Shown: positions 28,947-33,230 of the stretch, one piece after another
Layout: every line of letters starts with the position of its first letter
Position numbering within the stretch: the first letter of the stretch is position 1
Assembly (NCBI GenBank): GCA_049644345.1
Contig: JBARRS010000188.1
Coordinates: 1-33,230, forward strand
Length of the DNA stretch: 33,230 bases
Origin: JBARRS01 sp049644345
Lineage (GTDB): Bacteria > Actinomycetota > Thermoleophilia > Gaiellales > Gaiellaceae
Reading direction: 5' to 3'
Made by a program: the position numbers and the translations under genes
Notes under the pieces: model-generated
The model's database searches: none
What the model was told of the DNA's origin: nothing
Seen by the model: the letters and a program-made list of their open reading frames with translations, nothing else

Positions 28947-29794
28947 CGAAAGGCGCCGATCAGCGCTCCGCCCGCGACCACGAGCGCCGCACCCGCGACG
29001 AGGTGGCGCCCGACGAGCTCGCTCCGCCTGAGCAGCAGCGCGGAGAGTGCGACGCCCCAGAGCGATTCGGTGGCGACGAGCGGCGAGACCACGGTGACGC
29101 GACCGCGGTAGTACGCCTCGAAGAGACACACGTACGACAGCCCGAACAGCACGCCCGCGGGGACGTAGGCCGCCGCGCCGCGAAGACGGACGAGTGTCGG
29201 CCGGAAGAGCGCAGCGATCACCACCGCTCCCGCGAGGAGCGTCGCGGCAGCAGCCACAGCCGGGCGCGCCGCGGTCGAGCCCGACAGCCAGCGGACGAGG
29301 TTGTCGCGCGATGCGAAGAGCACGGTCGCCCCGAACGCGTAGCCATAGCCGGCCAGGCGGAAGTGCTCAGGGCGGCCGCGCTCGCGCGCGAGCTCGATTC
29401 CGCCCATGACCACGAGCGCGGCCCCGAGGACGAGCGGCGCGCGCACCGGCTCCCCGAGCAACGTCAGCGCCATCGCCACCGCGACGAGCGGAGCGCTACC
29501 GACGACGACCGAGGATCGGGAGGCCCCCACCTCGCGCACGGCCAGCGTGAAGAGGAGCTGAGAGCCTCCCGGCGCGATCACTCCCGCGAGCAGGAACGGC
29601 CACGCGCCGGAGAGGCCGAGCCCTCGGTCCGGCGCCTCGGCCGCGCCGGCGACGAGCGTGACGCCGAGCGCGACGACCACGGTCACGAGCGCGGCGACCT
29701 CGGCATCGGGGTTCCGTCGGAGCGGGATCCGCAGCGCGACCGTCATCGCGCCGAACAGGAGCGCCGACGCGCACGCCAGGCCGACAGCCGCCAC
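28943..29794 (-). CDS. DMT superfamily transporter (EamA)
   Basis: 283-aa membrane protein of ten hydrophobic segments arranged as two EamA halves. The half boundaries show the usual repeats: LLFTLAVREVGASRSSVVVGSAPLVAVAMALTLLGEPVRAPLVLGAALVVMGG in the first half, and YVCLFEAYYRGRVTVVSPLVATESLWGVALSALLLRRSELVGRHLVAGAALVVAGG in the second. It probably exports a metabolite or amino acid; the substrate is unknown. GTG start 9 nt after the upstream hypothetical gene on the same strand, so the two are probably co-transcribed. Confidence 0.92.
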   Translation of the reverse strand: MAAVGLACASALLFGAMTVALRIPLRRNPDAEVAALVTVVVALGVTLVAGAAEAPDRGLGLSGAWPFLLAGVIAPGGSQLLFTLAVREVGASRSSVVVGSAPLVAVAMALTLLGEPVRAPLVLGAALVVMGGIELARERGRPEHFRLAGYGYAFGATVLFASRDNLVRWLSGSTAARPAVAAAATLLAGAVVIAALFRPTLVRLRGAAAYVPAGVLFGLSYVCLFEAYYRGRVTVVSPLVATESLWGVALSALLLRRSELVGRHLVAGAALVVAGGALIGAFR

Positions 29795-29803
29795 TTGTCT
29801 GCT

Positions 29804-30112
29804 TTACGCCGTCTCGACGGTCGGCTTGCCCCCGGAGACGATCCGGAGGGCGACGATCGCGTCGCGGCGGATCCACCAGGCGTCCTGCGTCTCGAGCCAG
29901 TCGGCCGGGTGCCAGGGCAGGTCGTCCCCGTCCCGCTCCCCGATCAGCACCTCGAGCGCCGCGTGCGAGGAGACGTGCCCCGGAAGGAGAAGAAGCCGCA
30001 CGCTGCCGTCGGCGAGTGACGCCTCGAGCGCATCGGGCCGCTGCGCTTGCTCCGCCAGCCATTGCTCCGGCTCGACCACGGGACGGCCCGTCCCGAGTTC
30101 CGGGGTCTCCAC
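29804..30112 (-). CDS. Hypothetical protein, 102 aa
   Basis: I do not recognise a family. A soluble acidic protein with many Trp residues near the end (DDLPWHPADWLETQDAWWIRRDAIVALRIVSGG); the hydrophobic SVRLLLLPGHVSSHAALEVLIGERDG looks like a strand-helix unit. GTG at 30112 has TACGCT 6 nt upstream and no Shine-Dalgarno sequence. It is directly upstream of the DMT transporter gene. Confidence 0.65.
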   Translation of the reverse strand: METPELGTGRPVVEPEQWLAEQAQRPDALEASLADGSVRLLLLPGHVSSHAALEVLIGERDGDDLPWHPADWLETQDAWWIRRDAIVALRIVSGGKPTVETA

Positions 30113-30118
30113 GGCGCG

Positions 30119-30124
30119 AGCGTA
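30119..30124 (-). promoter_or_regulatory. -10 box of the 102-aa hypothetical gene
   Basis: TACGCT on the minus strand, 6 nt before the GTG at 30112. The same hexamer serves the phzF-like gene. Confidence 0.45.
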
Positions 30125-30196
30125 TAGCAGATCGCGGCTCTAATCGCTCTCGCCGCGATGCCCCGTGTCGAGCGTCTCTGCCTTCGGCGGGGGGTC

Positions 30197-30556
30197 TTAC
30201 CAGCCCTTACGCCAGGCGACGATCAGCAGGCCGATCGCAACGACGGCGGTTGCCGCGACGACGACGAAGTTCGCCGCCAGAGCGAGGGTGATCAGCTTGG
30301 CCCGAGACGGACTCGACTCGGATGATTCCACCGGCGCAGCCGAGCCGTCGCCGCCGTTCGGCGGCGCGGCCGTCTTGGCACCCTCGTCAGCGTGCCGCCA
30401 GCCGACGGCGCTGGCAAGCGCGCTCGTGATGAACTGGTTGAGGCTGACGCCCTCCGCCTCGGCCGAGCGCGCGAGCTCGGCATGAAGCGTCTGCGGCATG
30501 CGCAGAAGCAGCCGGCCGCTGTGGCTCGCGTCTTCTCTCCGCACGCGCGTCGCCAT
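30197..30556 (-). CDS. Ribbon-helix-helix (HicB-like) protein with C-terminal membrane anchor
   Basis: 119-aa protein. Residues about 11-52 (HSGRLLLRMPQTLHAELARSAEAEGVSLNQFITSALASAVGW) match the Arc/HicB-type ribbon-helix-helix DNA-binding domain. A polar Gly/Ser/Pro linker follows, and a single hydrophobic helix (about 90-113, LITLALAANFVVVAATAVVAIGLLIVAW) ends in RKGW. This suggests a membrane-tethered DNA-binding protein rather than a classical antitoxin, and no HicA toxin is adjacent. ATG at 30556 has TACACT 6 nt upstream and a possible -35 (GTGACC) 17 nt further, within the 3' end of the sigma gene, so it is likely leaderless. Confidence 0.8.
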   Translation of the reverse strand: MATRVRREDASHSGRLLLRMPQTLHAELARSAEAEGVSLNQFITSALASAVGWRHADEGAKTAAPPNGGDGSAAPVESSESSPSRAKLITLALAANFVVVAATAVVAIGLLIVAWRKGW

Positions 30557-30562
30557 GAGAAG

Positions 30563-30597
30563 AGTGTACGGCGTCAGCAGTGATCGGTCACACCGAT
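30563..30597 (-). promoter_or_regulatory. Promoter and inverted repeat of the RHH gene
   Basis: Minus strand: -10 TACACT (30568-30563), 17-nt spacer and -35 GTGACC. The palindrome ATCGGT-CAC-ACCGAT (30583-30597) overlaps the -35 and the stop of the upstream sigma gene, so it may be an operator, possibly for the RHH protein itself. Confidence 0.45.
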
Positions 30598-31523
30598 TTC
30601 GCTGCAAACGGACGCCGGCGGCGCATGGAGACTGGGGTTTCGTCCTCGAGCTCGGCGCGGAGCTTTCCGAGCGCTCCTTGGAGGAGCCTTGACACGTGCA
30701 CCTGCGAGATGCCCACGGCCCGGGCGATCTCGGACTGGCTCAGGCCCCACAGGAAGCGGAGTTGCAGGATTCGGCGCTCGCGCTTGTCGAGCAGACGCAG
30801 CCAGGCCGCGAGCTCGAGCCTGTCCTCGATCGCGTCGTAGGGATCCCGGCCGTTCGTCGCGGCCGGCTCGACGCCGGGCTCGCCGCCACGCGCGAGCGGA
30901 AGCGGCATCGAAGCGCGCTCGGTGTCGAGAGCCTGAGCGACGTCGTCCTCCGGAAGGCCTACCTCCCTCGACAGCTCGGCCGGCGTCGGAGAGCGCTCGA
31001 GCCGTGCGGCCAGCTCCAGGCGGGGCCGCCGGACGCGAACGCTCAGCTCCTGAAGGCGGCGCGGCAATCGGACCGGCGTGGTCCGGTCCCGGAGGTGCCT
31101 CTGGATCTCGCCGACGACCGTCGGAACGACGAAGGTCGTCAGCTCCACCCTTCGATCGAGGTCGAACCGATCGATCGCGAGGATCAGCCCGATCGCGCCG
31201 ACCTGAACGAGATCCTCCAACTCCTCGCCGCGATGGCAGTACCGTCGCGCGAGCATCTCGACGAGTGGGAGGTGCCCCTCGATCAGGAGCTCTCTCGCGC
31301 CGCGGTCACCGCGCAGCCGGTACGCCTCCAGCAGCCGACGGGCGGTCCTCGAGTCGAGCCACCGGACCCCTGCCGGGCCTGCTGCGAGCGGATGGTCCGT
31401 CGTTCCTCCCGTGGCGCCCTTCCTTTTCCTCCCGCAATACCGTAACGGGAATGCGTAGAGATTTCCAAATCTTTGGCTGAGTTGGGTCGAAAACGGGTAA
31501 ATACATTGCGGGAGGCGCAGCAC
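30588..31523 (-). CDS. RNA polymerase sigma factor, SigB/SigF/SigG type
   Basis: Group 3 sigma-70 factor of the general-stress/sporulation kind. Region 2 is LPLVEMLARRYCHRGEELEDLVQVGAIGLILAIDRFDLDRRVELTTFVVPTVVGEIQRHLRD, region 3 is VRLPRRLQELSVRV ... LERSPTPAELSREVGLPEDDVAQAL, and region 4 is LRLLDKRERRILQLRFLWGLSQSEIARAVGISQVHVSRLLQGALGKL. The conserved protein begins near 31373 (WLDSRTARRLLEAYR). In the open frame above that the only standard start is GTG 31523, which has no ribosome site and begins one base from the divergent gene's ATG. ACG at 31412, 5 nt after GGAAGG, is a possible non-standard start (274 aa). No anti-sigma gene is adjacent. Confidence 0.88.
   Translation of the reverse strand: MLRLPQCIYPFSTQLSQRFGNLYAFPLRYCGRKRKGATGGTTDHPLAAGPAGVRWLDSRTARRLLEAYRLRGDRGARELLIEGHLPLVEMLARRYCHRGEELEDLVQVGAIGLILAIDRFDLDRRVELTTFVVPTVVGEIQRHLRDRTTPVRLPRRLQELSVRVRRPRLELAARLERSPTPAELSREVGLPEDDVAQALDTERASMPLPLARGGEPGVEPAATNGRDPYDAIEDRLELAAWLRLLDKRERRILQLRFLWGLSQSEIARAVGISQVHVSRLLQGALGKLRAELEDETPVSMRRRRPFAAKSV
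31495..31520 (+). promoter_or_regulatory. Leader of the repeat-protein gene with GGGTAA and ribosome site
   Basis: GGGTAA (31495-31500) resembles the -10 (GGGTAT) of SigB/F-type promoters, but no GTTT -35 at the usual distance is visible. GGGAGG (31510-31515) is a strong ribosome site 9 nt before the ATG at 31525. Confidence 0.35.
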
Positions 31524-31524
31524 G

Positions 31525-32799
31525 ATGCAAATTCGGCTTTCGCGACCGCATTCAGTTCAGCATCGCCGCTTTGTAGTTGCGACGGCGGCGATCAGCGGTC
31601 TCGCGGCGCTCGGAACGGCCGCTCCCGCGCTCGGCGCGGACGGACTCTCCCCGATTCCTCCCCAGAGCAGCCTTTCGAGCGTCGCCACGGCGCTCGACGC
31701 CGCTTCCGCCCAGGCGATCAGCGACGCGGCGGCCGGAATCGCGCTCGGCGCCTCCCAACCATCCCCTGATACCGCCTTCCTGTCCCCTCCCCGCTCCAAT
31801 ACCCATGCGAAGCGCTCTCCCCAGGCGATACCAGATCCGATAGCGCCCGGGGGAGGGACCGGCATTAGACCGGTACCCGGGAAGACTAGGCGGCAGTATC
31901 ACCCGCAGTCGCGGCGATATCGTGGTCGCCTATTTCACATTAGACATGTAACCGGTATCAGTTCTACTCCTCTGTCGATCTTTCCTGGAATCGGTCTTTG
32001 GACTGGTGAACCAAATCTCCCAGATGTCTTTAAGGGAATTCCTTCAGATTCGCCCACTGATACTGCGCTCGCCGTGCCCGGCGTGCGCCCATCGGCGCCT
32101 CGGTGCGGCAACACCAGCGTCTCCGTCAGGATCGACAGCCCCGGGAACAATGGTCCCGTCTCACAGGCCACCGACGGGGTCGCAGGCCGAGCCCAGTCCC
32201 CGTGCGGCAACACGAACATCTCGATCCGCGTGCGAAGCCCGGGGGACGACGGGCCAGTTTCGCAGCAGACCGTCGTCCTGCCCGGCTTGGAACCCGTGCT
32301 CGCAACCAGCGCGGCGCTAACCGGCCAAGCACTTGCCGACGTCGGGCTCCCGTTACCCCGCCCAGATGCTGAACCCCCTCACCGCCTTCGCGCGGCGGCC
32401 GCGTCGAGCGTGCGGACGCGCCGGCCGCGCACCAAGGCCGGGACCAACGAGCTGCTGCCGCGGGCCGGCGCGTCCCAAGGCGCGATCGCATTTCCGGGAT
32501 CGACCCAGCCGGTGGGCAGCTCGTCGAAGTCCTCCAGCCGCCGGCACGTGCAGTCGGCGAGGCCGGCGCCACGTGAGCCGGCCGCGCCCGTTCCCTCGGC
32601 TCCTCTGCAATCGTCGTCGCTCGGTGCCGCCGCGTCAGGGGGCTCTACCGGCTCGGGCATCAGCTTTCTCCTCGCAACCCTCGCCGCCTTGCTTGGGTCG
32701 TACATCCTCGTCCCACCGCCGGTGGGAAGACGGCTGAGGGTCATTCCCCAACGGAGACCGCGGAACGCTCACTCCTCCCGATTGGAACGACCCGGATAA
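31525..32799 (+). CDS. Secreted, membrane-anchored NTNVSVRV-repeat protein
   Basis: 424-aa exported protein of unrecognised family. An N-terminal signal (RRFVVATAAISGLAALGTAAPALGA, residues 14-38) precedes a Pro/Ser-rich region. Two copies of one repeat follow: CGNTSVSVRIDSPGNNGPVSQ (194-214) and CGNTNISIRVRSPGDDGPVSQ (227-247). A basic Ser/Pro-rich linker then leads to a C-terminal hydrophobic helix (about 378-397) and an Arg-rich tail, like a cell-surface anchor. The same repeat occurs once in the next gene. Residues about 130-180 are encoded by DNA of only about 45% G+C with AGA, ATT and GTA codons, unlike the rest. Strong GGGAGG site before the ATG. Surface or matrix role inferred. Confidence 0.75.
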   Translation: MQIRLSRPHSVQHRRFVVATAAISGLAALGTAAPALGADGLSPIPPQSSLSSVATALDAASAQAISDAAAGIALGASQPSPDTAFLSPPRSNTHAKRSPQAIPDPIAPGGGTGIRPVPGKTRRQYHPQSRRYRGRLFHIRHVTGISSTPLSIFPGIGLWTGEPNLPDVFKGIPSDSPTDTALAVPGVRPSAPRCGNTSVSVRIDSPGNNGPVSQATDGVAGRAQSPCGNTNISIRVRSPGDDGPVSQQTVVLPGLEPVLATSAALTGQALADVGLPLPRPDAEPPHRLRAAAASSVRTRRPRTKAGTNELLPRAGASQGAIAFPGSTQPVGSSSKSSSRRHVQSARPAPREPAAPVPSAPLQSSSLGAAASGGSTGSGISFLLATLAALLGSYILVPPPVGRRLRVIPQRRPRNAHSSRLERPG

Positions 32800-32823
32800 C
32801 GGCGGCTGGTTGAAGCACGTTTC

Positions 32824-32845
32824 GCGCCGGGCGCCCGCCCGGCGC
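32824..32845. repeat. GC-rich inverted repeat between the two repeat-protein genes
   Basis: GCGCCGGGCG (32824-32833) and CGCCCGGCGC (32836-32845) form a near-continuous hairpin just upstream of the ribosome site of the last gene. No T-run follows, so it may act in the leader or as a weak terminator. Confidence 0.5.
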
Positions 32846-32871
32846 CAGTCGGCAACCGGAAGGAGAAGACG

Positions 32872-33230
32872 ATGAGACATCGTCTCCTTGCGGTCACCAC
32901 CGGCGCGATCGTCGCTCTCGCGATGGGAGTGCAGACCGCGACGGCAAGCCCACCGTCTGCCAGCCAGATCGTGGGACAGGTGGCCCAAAGCGAGCAACAG
33001 GCCGAGTCCGGTGCCTTGGCTGCCCAGCTGCAGCCGGAGAACACGAACGTCTCCGTCCGCGTGCTGAGCGATGGCGCCAACGGTGACGTCACGCAGAGCA
33101 ACGACGTCTCCGCTGACTCGAAGGCCAAGAACGAGAACGAAGCGACCCAGAACGCGACCCAGAACGACCCGAGCAGCAGCAGCTCCTGCGGCTGCGAGGG
33201 GGCGACCGGCACCCAGGCGATCGGTCAGAT
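32872..33230 (+). CDS. Secreted Asn/Gln-rich NTNVSVRV-repeat protein (3' end cut by window)
   Basis: The first 119 residues are visible. A signal peptide (RHRLLAVTTGAIVALAMGVQTATA, residues 2-25) with a probable cleavage site after ATA is followed by SQIVGQVAQSEQQAESGALAAQ. Then comes ENTNVSVRVLSDGANGDVTQSN (56-77), the same repeat as in the preceding gene, and then an Asn/Gln-rich stretch (KNENEATQNATQND), a Ser run and CGC. TGTQAIGQ at the edge looks like the start of another SQIVGQ-type unit. ATG has AAGGAG 6 nt upstream. The Gln/Asn spacing resembles that of amyloid-forming surface proteins (curli-like in style, not homologous by eye). Confidence 0.78.
   Translation, partial: MRHRLLAVTTGAIVALAMGVQTATASPPSASQIVGQVAQSEQQAESGALAAQLQPENTNVSVRVLSDGANGDVTQSNDVSADSKAKNENEATQNATQNDPSSSSSCGCEGATGTQAIGQ

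Noticed and set aside
30197..30556. HicAB toxin-antitoxin system
   Set aside because: Only an RHH domain is present. There is no HicA-like double-stranded RNA-binding toxin gene within reach, and the membrane helix does not fit an antitoxin.
32769..33212. Minus-strand open frame opposite the last gene
   Set aside because: The plus-strand frame from 32872 has a ribosome site, a signal peptide and the shared repeat, so the reverse frame is a shadow.

Overview
The window is high-GC bacterial DNA with densely packed, often overlapping genes and many GTG starts. Gene content suggests a deep-branching actinobacterium, with Thermoleophilia (Gaiellales/Solirubrobacterales) as my best guess: a SigR/RsrA-type redox sigma pair, a SigB/F/G-type sigma factor, a LytR_C-domain protein and many apparently leaderless genes. 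The taxon is an inference. I see no rRNA, tRNA, CRISPR array, prophage or insertion sequence, and no stretch over 300 bases without a gene.

Layout. 1-4045: the end of a class V aminotransferase, an MscS channel (minus), then a GNAT acetyltransferase, a hotdog thioesterase and an M16 peptidase (plus). 4115-8232 (minus): acetate module satP-acs and an M24 peptidase. 8271-14098 (plus): amidohydrolase, three-subunit molybdenum hydroxylase (2Fe-2S, Mo and FAD subunits, the last with a four-Cys loop), MocA-like nucleotidyltransferase and an HTH-TM-LytR_C protein. 14095-16297 (minus): GCS2 carboxylate-amine ligase, HMA protein, SigR-like sigma factor and its zinc anti-sigma factor, with a GGAAT-N18-GTT promoter. 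16432-17622 (minus): an HtrA protease. 17771-18981: a DUF1800 remnant and a nitrilase. 19007-21913: molybdate uptake (HTH-TOBE regulator, modABC). 21911-24521: a TPP riboswitch, a CytX-type HMP transporter, a PfkB kinase and an Asp-box protein. 24508-28946: PhzF, citrate synthase, SixA, a two-gene ABC exporter and a small unknown protein. 28943-31523 (minus): DMT transporter, small unknown protein, membrane-tethered ribbon-helix-helix protein and a SigB/F/G-type sigma factor. 31525-33230 (plus): two secreted proteins sharing an NTNVSVRV-type repeat.

How it fits together. ModABC and its TOBE regulator would supply molybdate, and the MocA-like enzyme could mature the cofactor for the hydroxylase. 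SatP, Acs and citrate synthase would feed acetate into the TCA cycle. SigR/RsrA, a Glu-Cys ligase-family enzyme and HtrA form a stress section.

Most notable: (i) at least 14 genes have a TANNNT -10 box 5-9 nt before the start codon and little or no Shine-Dalgarno sequence, so they look leaderless, and several of these boxes begin with the TAG stop of the previous gene; (ii) the TPP-riboswitch gene appears to start at ATA; (iii) a pair of secreted repeat proteins lies beside a general-stress-type sigma factor and a membrane-tethered RHH protein; (iv) a 35-nt near-perfect palindrome lies inside the FAD-subunit gene.
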